A stretch of DNA of 38,074 bases from Opitutales bacterium (GCA_029252505.1 JAQXBH010000036.1:1-38074), one strand, 5' to 3'; positions 24,702 through 34,549 are shown, counted from the first letter of the stretch. Notes: a model not told the origin generated them from the letters alone. A program made the numbers and translations.

Positions 24702-27074
24702 ATGAAAGTTAAGGAAATTTTGGAAACAATGGAATATGGAGAAGCACCAGAAAATGCCGAACAGGCAAAGGAATGGATTACCAAACATTCCGGAAAAATG
24801 GGCCTGTATATCAATGGATCAATTGAATATCCGGATGGACGAGATTCCCTAGAAAGCAGAAATCCTGCAAACGGAGAACTTCTCGCCCACATCTGCCAGG
24901 CAGAAAAAAAGGATATCGACCGTGCAGTAAATGCCGCCCGGAAAGCACAACCGGGATGGGAAGGAATGGGGGGACCGGCACGGGCGAAATATCTCTACGC
25001 CCTCGCCCGTCTTGTACAAAAACATTCACGACTCCTTGCCGTACTCGAAACCTTGGATAATGGAAAACCAATCCGGGAAAGCAGGGATATTGATATCCCC
25101 CTGGTTGCACGCCACTTTTATTATCATGCCGGGGCCGCTCAGTTAATGGAAAAGGAAATGCCCGGCCAAAAAGCACTCGGCGTGGCCGGACAGGTCATTC
25201 CATGGAATTTCCCCCTGCTCATGCTGGCCTGGAAAATTGCCCCGGCCATTGCCATGGGCAACACAGTGGTTTTAAAACCGGCAGAGTACACCTCCCTTTC
25301 CGCTCTTCTCTTTGCAGAAATTTGTAAGGAAGCAGGTCTGCCCGACGGGGTGGTCAATCTGATCACCGGAGACGGACAGGTCGGAGAAATGCTCGTCACT
25401 CACGAGGGAATTGATAAGGTTGCTTTTACCGGATCAACTGAGGTCGGCCGTAAAATCCGTCAGGCAATTGCCGGACAGGGCAAGGAACTCACTCTCGAAC
25501 TCGGAGGCAAATCTCCCTACATCGTATTCGACGACGCCGACCTGGACAGTGCAGTGGAGGGACTGGTCGATGCAATCTGGTTTAATCAGGGGCAGGTATG
25601 CTGTGCCGGATCCCGATTGTTTGTACAGGAAGGAGTCGCAGAAAAATTTCATACAAAACTCAAGGCACGGATGGACAAACTCCGAATCGGGAACCCGATG
25701 GACAAATCAATTGATGTGGGTGCCATCGTTGATCCAAGCCAACTCGAATCCATTACCCGGATCGTGGAAGATGGATTAAAGGAGGGTGGTAATCGACACA
25801 CCTGTCCGGCTAAATTACCAGAAACTGGTTCTTTCTATCCACCCACACTCATCACCGAAGTGGATCCGGCATGTCAATTAATGCAGGAAGAAATTTTTGG
25901 CCCCGTTTTAGTAGGAACCACATTTCGCACACCCGCCGAGGCGGTGGCACTGTCGAATAACACCCGTTATGGACTGGCCGCATCTATCTGGACAGAGAAT
26001 ATTAATCTCGCCCTCGATATTGCACCCCAAGTGATCTGCGGAGTGGCGTGGATTAATTCAACCAATCAATTTGATGCCGCCGCTGGATTTGGTGGAAGGC
26101 GGGAAAGTGGATTCGGCCGCGAAGGCGGTCGGGAAGGATTGTATGCTTACACGCGCTCCCAAAATACTCCCACTAATGATCTCATTGAAGTCAAGGCTCA
26201 CACAGGAAATACGGAACCGGCAGGCACAGAAATCGACCGCACTGCCAAGCTCTTTATTGGGGGAAAACAAGCCCGTCCGGACAGCGGATATTCAACCCCA
26301 GTCTTTTCACCTGACGGGAAACTGCTCGCACAAGTCGGGCAAGGAAACCGGAAGGATATCCGCAACGCAGTGGAAGCCGCAGCAAGTGCGAAAGGATGGG
26401 GTAAGACAACCGCCCATCTGCGTGCACAAATTCTTTATTACATCGGAGAAAACCTATCCGCCCGCAAGAACGAGTTTGCCGGTCGTATCGTGAACATGAC
26501 CGGGTGCGAAAAAGAATTCGCCGAGCAGGAGGTGGAAAGTTCAATCGACCGTTTATTCACCTATGCCGCATGGGCGGATAAATATGACGGTTCAGCCCAT
26601 GGCGTTCCTATCCGTGGGGTTGCCCTGGCCATGAATGAACCCGTGGGAGTGATCGGAATAATCTGCCCGGATGAATCTCCACTACTTGGATTAATCTCAC
26701 TTATTGCCCCTGCACTAGCGATGGGTAATACCTGTGTAGTGGTTCCTTCTGAACCCTTTCCCCTCTCCGCCACTGATCTTTATCAGGTATTTGAAACTTC
26801 GGACTTACCGGCAGGTGTAGTAAATTTGGTAACCGCAGAACATGCTGATGTGGCGGACACCCTCGCTGGACATATGGAAATTGATGCCCAATGGTACTTC
26901 GGATCCGGTGGGCTCTCCGAATTAATTGAAAAACCCTCCGCCAGTAACCTCAAGCGAACCTGGGTTAATCATGGAAAAGCGATTGATTGGATGAATTTGT
27001 TACAGGCGGAAGGCAAAGAATTTCTTCGCCAATCAACCGAGGTAAAAAATATCTGGATTCCTTACGGAGAATAA
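24702..27074 (+). CDS. Two-domain aldehyde dehydrogenase, ALDH16 type
   Basis: A 790-residue fusion of two aldehyde dehydrogenase domains. The first (about 35-485) is complete: Asn169 in VIPWNFPLLM, Glu266 in LTLELGGKSP, the cofactor loop AFTGSTEVGRKI and catalytic Cys300 in FNQGQVCCAGSRL. The second (about 515-790) keeps the N-terminal cofactor fold (VGVIGIICPDESPLLGL, ALAMGNTCVVVPSEP) but has no Cys motif, reading YFGSGGLSELIEKPS where it should be. This is the pattern of ALDH16, whose second domain is structural. With deoC three bases upstream, acetaldehyde (possibly also glyceraldehyde) is the likely substrate, giving acetate. That role is inferred from context. Confidence 0.88.
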   Translation: MKVKEILETMEYGEAPENAEQAKEWITKHSGKMGLYINGSIEYPDGRDSLESRNPANGELLAHICQAEKKDIDRAVNAARKAQPGWEGMGGPARAKYLYALARLVQKHSRLLAVLETLDNGKPIRESRDIDIPLVARHFYYHAGAAQLMEKEMPGQKALGVAGQVIPWNFPLLMLAWKIAPAIAMGNTVVLKPAEYTSLSALLFAEICKEAGLPDGVVNLITGDGQVGEMLVTHEGIDKVAFTGSTEVGRKIRQAIAGQGKELTLELGGKSPYIVFDDADLDSAVEGLVDAIWFNQGQVCCAGSRLFVQEGVAEKFHTKLKARMDKLRIGNPMDKSIDVGAIVDPSQLESITRIVEDGLKEGGNRHTCPAKLPETGSFYPPTLITEVDPACQLMQEEIFGPVLVGTTFRTPAEAVALSNNTRYGLAASIWTENINLALDIAPQVICGVAWINSTNQFDAAAGFGGRRESGFGREGGREGLYAYTRSQNTPTNDLIEVKAHTGNTEPAGTEIDRTAKLFIGGKQARPDSGYSTPVFSPDGKLLAQVGQGNRKDIRNAVEAAASAKGWGKTTAHLRAQILYYIGENLSARKNEFAGRIVNMTGCEKEFAEQEVESSIDRLFTYAAWADKYDGSAHGVPIRGVALAMNEPVGVIGIICPDESPLLGLISLIAPALAMGNTCVVVPSEPFPLSATDLYQVFETSDLPAGVVNLVTAEHADVADTLAGHMEIDAQWYFGSGGLSELIEKPSASNLKRTWVNHGKAIDWMNLLQAEGKEFLRQSTEVKNIWIPYGE

Positions 27075-27206
27075 CATCGAAAAAAAAATTTAAATTTTCT
27101 AAGAAATTTCAAACCGGTGCGTCTACACTCACCATGATTGAAATTATATTTTCGAATTTGAACAGCTTCATCTATTTCCGTTTCCCATTAAGATAATATC
27201 AAAACT

Positions 27207-30200
27207 ATGAAAAAGCCACTTATCACCCTCTCTTATCTTCTTTTCATTCTCCAGGTACAGGTATTATCCACTCAAGCCAACTCGATTGGGTATATCGAAA
27301 AATTCTCTCTTGCCGAAGACCGTACACAAGCACTCGCTGAACTGATTCCCGGAACACGAGATTATTACTACTTCCAAGCCCTGCATGCTCAGAACGAAGG
27401 TCGGCATGGAGAAGTCGAACAGTTACTCAAAACCTGGATCAAGAGATACGGGAACACCAGCCGGGTTCGCGAAATTCAAAACCGGGCCGCCCTGCTCAAC
27501 TACGACAAGAATCCGGAAAAATCACTCGCCTATTTAAAAGACCGCCTCGGACTGCGCTTTCAACACAGTCGAAAAATAGAAGGCAAGAAACCGACCCACC
27601 CCATCAAGCTGGATCCCAAGATCATGGACTACCAGACTTTTTACAACGATGCCCTCCGGGTCTATAAAAACCTGCAGGGATTTGAAGATCGTGGCCTGCG
27701 TACTATTAAACCAGGCAAGCTCAATGCGATCCAACTACGCGATTTCCTGGGCAGGCTTACTCATCCCGATATCCCCGACCTGCCCACCCTGATTATAAAG
27801 GATCTCAAGACAAAGGAAAGCCGGGGCTTTGGCTCGGTCAAGATTCACCGCAAGCTCACCAAGCAACAATTGGAAACTCTATTGGAACTGGATCCAAAAC
27901 TTCTGAATTCAAGCATATTTGTACAGGGATTTCTTTCCCGGCTAGCTCCTTCATCTGACCTCAATCCCGAAATGGAAGCAGATGAAAAATCTGCCTGGTT
28001 GAACCGACAGCTTCTCTTTTCCCGTACACTTTCTCCTGCTTTCAATTCCCTAAAAGCGAATATTCTGTTTAATCTACTCGGGCACAAACGTTCCCTCGGC
28101 ATTTGGGACCGGGAACTTTTTTTAGAATACCTGGCCCTCCCCAAACCTGTTTTCTATCTACGCCGGGAATGGACGCAGTCACAATTGAAAAAGCCCGCTG
28201 CCCGGCAGGTTAATTTAAATGAGGATTTTCGTTCATTTGGATGCTTTGGACCAATTGGACAGGACATCTCCCTGGTTAAAGCCATGCTTCTTCACTTTTT
28301 TGTCGGGGATGCAAACTTTGACTCCTTCTCCAAATACCTTACGGATGAGTTCCTCAAACCGATCTTTGCAGAAGCCAAGCTTACATCCGGAAAAGGGGAT
28401 GCTGAAAAATGGTATTCTATGCTATCCACTAATCAGCTTCAACAGATCAGGGAAAGAATTGACCTCTCCTTCGCACCGGACAACCCCAAGAGTTTTGCTC
28501 CCAGCGAAAAGGTGGACCTAAAAATACGGACTAAGAATGTGGACCGATTGATGGTCAAGGAATTTGAAATCAATGCTTTTAATTACTACCTCAAAAATGG
28601 AAAGGAAGTAAGTACGGACATTAAATTGGACGGGTTATCTGCCACCCGCGAACGCGTATTGGAAAGCAGCTTCGCCCCGGTTCGTAGAAATCTTCGTTCA
28701 ATCTCTTTTCCAAACCTGAAAAAAAGAGGAGTCTATGTGGTTGAATTGATTGGCAACGGAATTTCAAGCCGGGCCCTAATCCGTAAGGGAGCCCTGCGAT
28801 TGCTCGAAAAAATAGGCCCCGCCGGTCACGAATTTCGAATTCTCGATGAAAGTAACCGCCTTCGGGAACAGGCGAGTCTCTGGCTGAATGGAAAAGAGTA
28901 CAAACCAAAGCAGGGAGTCATCCTCATCCCCTTCAGCAATCAACCGGGTGGAAGGACAGTTATCCTGCGCGATGAAAACTTTGCCAGCCTCGCTCAGTTC
29001 AACCACCTTGGAGAAAATTATCGCCTGCAGGTCGGATTTCATATTGACCGCGAATCCCTTAGATCCGGAAAAAATGCCAAGCTACTGGTCCGCCCCACAC
29101 TCCGGTTAAATGGATACCCCACATCCCTGCAATTACTGGAACAGATCAAATTGGTGTTAATTACAAAGGATCACGACAACCAACCCAACCGGATGGAAAT
29201 CCCCATTGCAAAACTCGATTCCAATGAAGAATTTATCCATGAATTCCGGGTTCCTGAAAGGATGTATCAAATGGAAGCCTTCATTGAAGCCAAAGTGGAA
29301 AGCCTGAGCGGTGCGAAAAAGATTACCCTTAAGGATAGCATTTCACTCAGTATTAATTCCATCGATCAAGGCACACAGGTGGCCAGTGCTTTACTCAATC
29401 AATCCTCTGCAGGGTACACCCTGGAAATACGCGGTAAAAACGGAGAGTCATTTGCAGACTATCCGGTCTCTATAACCTGCAAACATGTCGACTTCCGTCG
29501 GACCCGCAGTCATATGCTCAAGACCGATAATAATGGAAGGATTGAACTGGGCTACCTACCCAATATTCAGTGGATTCAAACACAAGCTACCATTTCACAA
29601 AAATGGGAATTGGAAAAACACGCGGTCGGGCGATCCCTTCTTCCCGGACTGGTGCATACCAATGTTGGGGACAGTCTTTCCTTTCCTTTCCCCAGATTAA
29701 ATAACCGTTTCCCGGCAAATGAATTCTCACTATTTGAAACCAGATCGAATGCATATTTCCAAGATCACTCTGAAAAAATTAAAACACGCCCGGGACTAAT
29801 TGATATCCAGGCACTGCCTGCGGGTGATTTTGAAATGCACCACCATCCATCTTCCCGATCAGTGACCATCCGGGTAACCAAAGGCGAAAACCAATCCGGT
29901 TTTGCGGTCTCCAGACATCGTATTCTTGAGCGTTCCTACGGACAACCTCTCAGCATATCATCGGTCGACACCAAAGATGGAAAACTCCTTGTCCGCTTGA
30001 CCAATGCTCGGCCCAGTGCACGCCTGCATGTATTCGCCACTGCCTACACCCCTTCTTTCGATGCCCATGAAGGACTTCAACTCGACCCCGCCCCCACACC
30101 AACATCCCTGGATCTGGTCATTCCTGGCACGCTGTATGTGGAAGAACGCGACATTGGCGAGGAATACCGCTATGTTCTTGAAAGACAGGGTGCCGAGAAG

Positions 30201-33200
30201 TTCCCCGGCAACCTGCTACCCCGGCCCGGACTGATCCTTAATCCATGGAAAGTCCGCACCACGGAAACCGAAAAAAAAGATGCCCAGGCCGGCAACGAGT
30301 ATCAAAGCCTCTCCGATTCAGTGGACCTAAGGTCGGACGCAGAAATGAAAAGAAAAGCGATCAGCGGTGGACTGAACGATCCCATAAACTTTGATTTCCT
30401 CGCTCACGGCACCCTGATTAAAAGTAACTTACGCCCAGACAAAAACGGTGAAATCACCATCGAAATCCCGGCAGACCAGGGATATCGAATGCTCCGTCTG
30501 GTCGCATTGGACCCGGTGCAACAGGTCAGTCTCGATGTTCCTTTACGTGATTCAAAAACCCAGAAAAGAGAACTTCGAATGGTCACTGAACTGGATATTG
30601 AAAAAGCCCACGCCAAAAAGAAACAAGTCTCCAGGTTGGAAAAGGGTCAGGGTTTTAAAATTGAAGATTTCACCACTTCCCGCTTCCGGGCTATTGATTC
30701 CCTTAAAGATGCCTACGACCTCCTGCTCACTCTCAATGGAAATCCCGACTTTCGTGAATTCGAATTCCTACTGGACTGGCCAAGCCTTACGGATGAAGAA
30801 CGGTTGGAAAAATACCGGTCCTATGCCAGTCACGAACTGCATTTCTTTCTCTATCGAAAAGATCCGGATTTTTTCAATAAAGTCGTAAAGCCCTACCTCG
30901 CAAACAAGAAGGAACCCACTTTACTGGACGATTGGTTTCTCTCGCGTGATTTATCCCAATACATCGAACCGATACGATTTGATAAACTAAACGCGTTTGA
31001 AAAAGCGATCCTTTCCACCACCCGGTTTGCAGATGCCAAAGAAATAAGCCGTCACCTATCCGATCAGACCGACCTCCTCCCACCCGACCTCGATCTTTTC
31101 GATCGTCTTTTTGAAACTGCCCTGCAAAGTGCATCCCTGGAAACCCAGGGGGGAGAACTTGAAAAACTGGCTATGTCTAAATTAGGCTTCAAAAAACAAA
31201 AACAGGCCCTCGTGTTCAACCAAGCGGCACCTGTTCCCACATCCAGCGCTTCACCAGCTCCCCGAATGAGAAGTTTGGAAGGGTTTTCTGATGTCAAAAG
31301 CATGAGATTATTTTCCCTGGATGAAGCCAGGCCTGAGATGGCTATGATGGCAGAAAGCTCTTTCAACGCGGAGATAGCCATGGATCAAGAAAAGAAATCT
31401 GCTGAAATCATGAACCGAAAATCCAAAGCTGGTAAAAGCCGGGATAAAGGCTGGTATAAATATTCATCCGGATTTACTGGTGGCGGAACAGTCGACCCCT
31501 TCGCAGCAAACCTAGGCCTTCGTAAACAAGCACGTGGGTTTTACCGAAAAACAGGAAAAGTCATGGAATGGGCGGAAAGTAATTACTTCCGGGTTACCCA
31601 TGCCAGTGCCCGTAATCCCGGCCTTGTACCATTCCATTCCTTCTGGAGTGATTATGCCCGGCATTTGGCATCCGGTAGTAAAGGACCATTCATATCCGGA
31701 AACTTTGTTTACGCGACCAAGAATGCGACTGAAATGCTACTCGCACTTGCAGTACTCGATCTGCCCTTTGAGCCTGAAGAGACCAAAACCAAGATTGATG
31801 AGCGGGCCGTAACCATCGAACCAAAACAAGGACTTCTCCTTTTTCACGAACAACTCCTTCCTTCAGAAGAAGATAAAAAGAGCGAAGTCCTGATTAGCCA
31901 AAGATTCTACCGGCTCGATTCCCGCTACCGTTATGAAAAAAGCGAACGACTCGACAATTTTGTGGACAAAGAATTTCTCCCCGGAATTCCCTACGGTTCA
32001 ATTATTGTCCTGACTAACCCGACATCCTCCCGTCAAAAAATCCGCCTCCTCCTTCATCTGCCTAATGGATCCATGCCCTTGAACAAAACAAAGGCGGTAC
32101 GAAGTATTCCCCTCACTCTGGAAGCCTACTCAACCCAGACCTTTGAAAGTTCCTTTTATTTCCCGCTCAAAGGAAATTTTCAAATGTACCCCGCCCGTGC
32201 ATCCAGTGGTGGAAAATCAGTTGCTTCCTCACCCCTTACCCGGTTCGAAGTAGTGGAGGAACTGAGTAAAAAGGACAAAACCTCCTGGGCATGGATTTCT
32301 CAGAATGGAACGGATAAAGATGTGCTGGCTTACCTTAAGGCAAATAACCTCAACCGTACCGACCTGAATCAAATTGCCTTCCGCTTACGCAGGGAGAACG
32401 AAGGCGGTTCCGGGAAAATATTTTATGACCGTCTGCTCAAGCAACTGGAGACACGCTACCATTACCAATCCACTGCCTGGGCTTATTCATTTTACCATCA
32501 GGACACCGATCGTTTTCGGGAATTTCTGACCAAGTCCTCTTTTGCCAACCAATGTGGCTTATGGATTAAGAGTGCCCTGCTCAACCTCGATCCGATAGAC
32601 CGTGGAAAATACGAACAACTTGAATATGCTCCCCTCGTTCATGCCCGAGCCCATCGACTGGGCAAAGACAGGCGAATCCTGAACGACCGCCTGCGTACCC
32701 AGTACCTCAATCTACTCAATGTACTTGCTTACAAACCCGTACTCGAACAAGAGGATCATCTCATGCTCACCTACTACCTCCTCGCGCAGGACAGGATCGA
32801 GGAAGGACTGGCCCATTTTGAACAGGTCGAACGGGAACAAATTCGTGAAAAACTTCAGTATGATTACTTCGCGGTTCATGCGGCTTTTTACCGGCTTGAA
32901 CTCGAGAAAGCGGAAAAAATTGCCAAGCCGTACCGCAACTACTCGATCAACCGTTGGCAAAAATTATTTTCTGAAGCACTCGCACAAGTGGAAGAAGCTA
33001 AAGCTGCTCTCAATCCTGCGGTGGTCGACGATCAAGAACGGGATCAACAAATGGATCAACTCGCTGACACTGAGTCCACCTTCTCCTTCGAATTTATTGA
33101 TGACCAAATTCGACTCGATCATAAAAACACCGAGAATGCGCAAATCCGTTTCTATCCAATGGAAGTGGAACTACTCTTTTCCCGACAACCCTTCGCTAAA

Positions 33201-33647
33201 AATGACGCCGATCACTTCACCCTCGTCTCTCCCGACGGGGAGGAAACCATCGCCCTGAAAAAAGCGGATATGCAAACCACCTATCGATTACCCGAAAAGT
33301 ACCGCCGTAAAAATGTAATGATTGAAATTGAAGCCGGTGGAAAACGAAAAGCCCAGGCCTACTACGCAAATCGATTAAATACCGAACTCACCCCTGAATA
33401 CGGCCGGGTACGAATCCTCGATAAAATAACCGGCAAACCCCTGCCCAAAGTCTATGTTAAAACCTATGCCCGGATGAACAACGGGGATGTACGCTTTTAC
33501 AAAGACGGCTACACCGACCTGCGTGGAAAGTTTGAATACGCATCGCTTAATACCGATGACCTCGACCAAGTCCAACGCTTTGCCCTCCTCATCATCGACC
33601 CCGAAGCTGGTGCCCAGATCGAGGAAGCAGCACCACCCACACGATAA
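27207..33647 (+). CDS. Giant exported protein (2146 residues) with alpha-2-macroglobulin-like features
   Basis: One unbroken 6.4-kb gene. Residues 1-24 are a signal peptide (KKPLITLSYLLFILQVQVLS). The next 90 residues look like TPR-type helices (YYYFQALHAQNEGRHGEVEQLL). Many beta-sandwich-like segments follow, for example GVYVVELIGNGISSRALIRK near 515-535, and ENGRIELGYLP-like text near 775. A LAHGTLIKSNLRPDKNGEIT segment near 1070 resembles the macroglobulin core. The C-terminal 90 residues resemble a carboxypeptidase-regulatory-type beta domain (VRILDKITGKPLPKVYVKTY). I see no CGEQ thioester. It is preceded by 132 bases without a terminator and followed by repeats. Bacterial macroglobulins act as periplasmic protease traps, but this assignment is tentative. 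It may be a distinct family of large envelope proteins. Confidence 0.6.
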   Translation: MKKPLITLSYLLFILQVQVLSTQANSIGYIEKFSLAEDRTQALAELIPGTRDYYYFQALHAQNEGRHGEVEQLLKTWIKRYGNTSRVREIQNRAALLNYDKNPEKSLAYLKDRLGLRFQHSRKIEGKKPTHPIKLDPKIMDYQTFYNDALRVYKNLQGFEDRGLRTIKPGKLNAIQLRDFLGRLTHPDIPDLPTLIIKDLKTKESRGFGSVKIHRKLTKQQLETLLELDPKLLNSSIFVQGFLSRLAPSSDLNPEMEADEKSAWLNRQLLFSRTLSPAFNSLKANILFNLLGHKRSLGIWDRELFLEYLALPKPVFYLRREWTQSQLKKPAARQVNLNEDFRSFGCFGPIGQDISLVKAMLLHFFVGDANFDSFSKYLTDEFLKPIFAEAKLTSGKGDAEKWYSMLSTNQLQQIRERIDLSFAPDNPKSFAPSEKVDLKIRTKNVDRLMVKEFEINAFNYYLKNGKEVSTDIKLDGLSATRERVLESSFAPVRRNLRSISFPNLKKRGVYVVELIGNGISSRALIRKGALRLLEKIGPAGHEFRILDESNRLREQASLWLNGKEYKPKQGVILIPFSNQPGGRTVILRDENFASLAQFNHLGENYRLQVGFHIDRESLRSGKNAKLLVRPTLRLNGYPTSLQLLEQIKLVLITKDHDNQPNRMEIPIAKLDSNEEFIHEFRVPERMYQMEAFIEAKVESLSGAKKITLKDSISLSINSIDQGTQVASALLNQSSAGYTLEIRGKNGESFADYPVSITCKHVDFRRTRSHMLKTDNNGRIELGYLPNIQWIQTQATISQKWELEKHAVGRSLLPGLVHTNVGDSLSFPFPRLNNRFPANEFSLFETRSNAYFQDHSEKIKTRPGLIDIQALPAGDFEMHHHPSSRSVTIRVTKGENQSGFAVSRHRILERSYGQPLSISSVDTKDGKLLVRLTNARPSARLHVFATAYTPSFDAHEGLQLDPAPTPTSLDLVIPGTLYVEERDIGEEYRYVLERQGAEKFPGNLLPRPGLILNPWKVRTTETEKKDAQAGNEYQSLSDSVDLRSDAEMKRKAISGGLNDPINFDFLAHGTLIKSNLRPDKNGEITIEIPADQGYRMLRLVALDPVQQVSLDVPLRDSKTQKRELRMVTELDIEKAHAKKKQVSRLEKGQGFKIEDFTTSRFRAIDSLKDAYDLLLTLNGNPDFREFEFLLDWPSLTDEERLEKYRSYASHELHFFLYRKDPDFFNKVVKPYLANKKEPTLLDDWFLSRDLSQYIEPIRFDKLNAFEKAILSTTRFADAKEISRHLSDQTDLLPPDLDLFDRLFETALQSASLETQGGELEKLAMSKLGFKKQKQALVFNQAAPVPTSSASPAPRMRSLEGFSDVKSMRLFSLDEARPEMAMMAESSFNAEIAMDQEKKSAEIMNRKSKAGKSRDKGWYKYSSGFTGGGTVDPFAANLGLRKQARGFYRKTGKVMEWAESNYFRVTHASARNPGLVPFHSFWSDYARHLASGSKGPFISGNFVYATKNATEMLLALAVLDLPFEPEETKTKIDERAVTIEPKQGLLLFHEQLLPSEEDKKSEVLISQRFYRLDSRYRYEKSERLDNFVDKEFLPGIPYGSIIVLTNPTSSRQKIRLLLHLPNGSMPLNKTKAVRSIPLTLEAYSTQTFESSFYFPLKGNFQMYPARASSGGKSVASSPLTRFEVVEELSKKDKTSWAWISQNGTDKDVLAYLKANNLNRTDLNQIAFRLRRENEGGSGKIFYDRLLKQLETRYHYQSTAWAYSFYHQDTDRFREFLTKSSFANQCGLWIKSALLNLDPIDRGKYEQLEYAPLVHARAHRLGKDRRILNDRLRTQYLNLLNVLAYKPVLEQEDHLMLTYYLLAQDRIEEGLAHFEQVEREQIREKLQYDYFAVHAAFYRLELEKAEKIAKPYRNYSINRWQKLFSEALAQVEEAKAALNPAVVDDQERDQQMDQLADTESTFSFEFIDDQIRLDHKNTENAQIRFYPMEVELLFSRQPFAKNDADHFTLVSPDGEETIALKKADMQTTYRLPEKYRRKNVMIEIEAGGKRKAQAYYANRLNTELTPEYGRVRILDKITGKPLPKVYVKTYARMNNGDVRFYKDGYTDLRGKFEYASLNTDDLDQVQRFALLIIDPEAGAQIEEAAPPTR

Positions 33648-33652
33648 ATCAA

Positions 33653-33762
33653 TTTATTATTACGAGAAGGAAGCGATAGCTTCGAGGGAAGCGGACGACT
33701 TCTCTCTTCGCTTGCTGGTTCTCAGCGGATCGCCACGGGCCTTCAGCCTTCGCGATGACAAG
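33653..33762. repeat. Palindromic repeat element, copy 1 (degenerate left end)
   Basis: This copy keeps the right half of the family: GGATCGCCACGG at 33727-33738 and the terminal CGCGATGACAA at 33751-33761. Its left end (TTACGAGAAGG, 33660-33670) is a degraded form of the TCATTGCGAGG end. It starts immediately after the stop of the giant protein gene and could fold into a long imperfect hairpin on the RNA. Confidence 0.65.
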
Positions 33763-33803
33763 GTGTGAAGAAATAAGTGTGTGGTATCGTTATAACACGA
33801 TCT

Positions 33804-33870
33804 TTGTCATTGCGAGGAAAGAGCAAAGCGAGCGAAGCAGCAATCCATCGTGTCTCGAAGGGTGGCGAGT
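33804..33870. repeat. Palindromic repeat element, copy 2 (left half only)
   Basis: It begins TTGTCATTGCGAGGAAAGAG at 33804 and contains GCAGCAATCCATCGTGTCTC, matching copies 3 and 4, then diverges around 33870. The right half with GATCGCCACGG is missing, so the copy is truncated. Confidence 0.7.
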
Positions 33871-33937
33871 GGAGGTGGAGCTCGCATACTAGATCATCCT
33901 GTATTACAGGAAACTAATAGCATACAGGTTATACAAA

Positions 33938-34117
33938 TTAACGGTCGAGTAAATCGCGAATAATCTTTTTGGCCAGCCTTTCATTGATCTCACGATGGCG
34001 TGGTACTGGCTGGGATAACCCCTTATCCGGATTAAAATAAATATCGTGCTTTGCTCCATGCCTTAACAACTTGCAGCCTCCCTTTTCGAGACGCTTTACA
34101 AGATCAACCCTTTTCAC
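33938..34117 (-). CDS. hicA: HicA-family toxin (mRNA interferase)
   Basis: A 59-residue protein beginning at GTG (34115-34117), which overlaps the hicB stop as GTGA. The sequence MKRVDLVKRLEKGGCKLLRH, then GAKHDIYFNPDKG, PVPRHREINERLAKKIIRDL, is the complete HicA double-stranded-RNA-binding-like fold with its catalytic His (KHDIY). HicA toxins cleave mRNA and are neutralised by HicB. The order hicB before hicA, with translational coupling, ensures antitoxin first. It was found by reading the minus strand downstream of hicB. Between-gene spacing and length fit the family well. Confidence 0.88.
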   Translation of the reverse strand: MKRVDLVKRLEKGGCKLLRHGAKHDIYFNPDKGLSQPVPRHREINERLAKKIIRDLLDR

Positions 34118-34305
34118 GCAACTTCAAGCTGCCCGACCTTGCGAATACCGGGCAATGAATCATCAGAGAATTCCTTGTGCAAATCGAGAAGATGTTTTTT
34201 AAGATCATCAAAATTTTCTCCCTGCGTCCAATGATCTGGATAATCATTCAAATACCCCAACACAGTGCCATCCTCCTCCGTCCAGTAGGTAAAATTGATT
34301 TTCAT
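34114..34305 (-). CDS. hicB: HicB-family antitoxin
   Basis: A 63-residue partial-RNase-H-fold antitoxin. MKINFTYWTEEDGTVLGYLN, then DYPDHWTQGENFDDLKKHLLDLHKEF, is the conserved HicB core with the Gly-Tyr-Leu and GEN/LDDL landmarks. There is no C-terminal DNA-binding domain, so repression of its own promoter is uncertain. The stop codon overlaps the hicA start. The pair sits between palindromic repeats in a region with no housekeeping gene, typical of a mobile or accessory toxin-antitoxin module. Confidence 0.85.
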   Translation of the reverse strand: MKINFTYWTEEDGTVLGYLNDYPDHWTQGENFDDLKKHLLDLHKEFSDDSLPGIRKVGQLEVA

Positions 34306-34377
34306 AATTTAAAGCTAAAGCATCTACTCTGTTTCTTCAAGTAAAGATCAGTAACTCTCTGTCTCCCTGCTTTCAAC

Positions 34378-34508
34378 TTGTCATTGCGAGGAAAGAGCGA
34401 AGCGAGGGACGCGGCAATCCATCGTGTCGCGAGGGGACGCGAACGACTTGGCTCTCCGCTTCCCGGCTCACAGTGGATCGCCACGGTCTACGCCCTCGCG
34501 ATGACAAA
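34378..34508. repeat. Palindromic repeat element, copy 3 (complete)
   Basis: A complete 131-base copy. The ends are TTGTCATTGCGAGG (34378-34391) and CCTCGCGATGACAA (34494-34507), inverted with one mismatch. Nested inside is a second pair, GCAATCCA (34433-34440 region) against TGGATCGC (34473-34480 region), so the element can fold into one long imperfect stem. There is no open frame for a transposase, so it resembles a REP/MITE-type non-autonomous repeat. It lies just downstream of the symporter gene stop and may also serve as its transcription end. Confidence 0.78.
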
Positions 34509-34549
34509 AGACGGAAAGACTGACCGTCGTAGGAGATTCCTTCGCTTCA

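Noticed and set aside
27085-27098. AAAATTTAAATTTT palindrome after the ALDH16 gene as a terminator
   Set aside because: A/T-only self-complementary runs are expected by chance in such DNA and give no stable hairpin.
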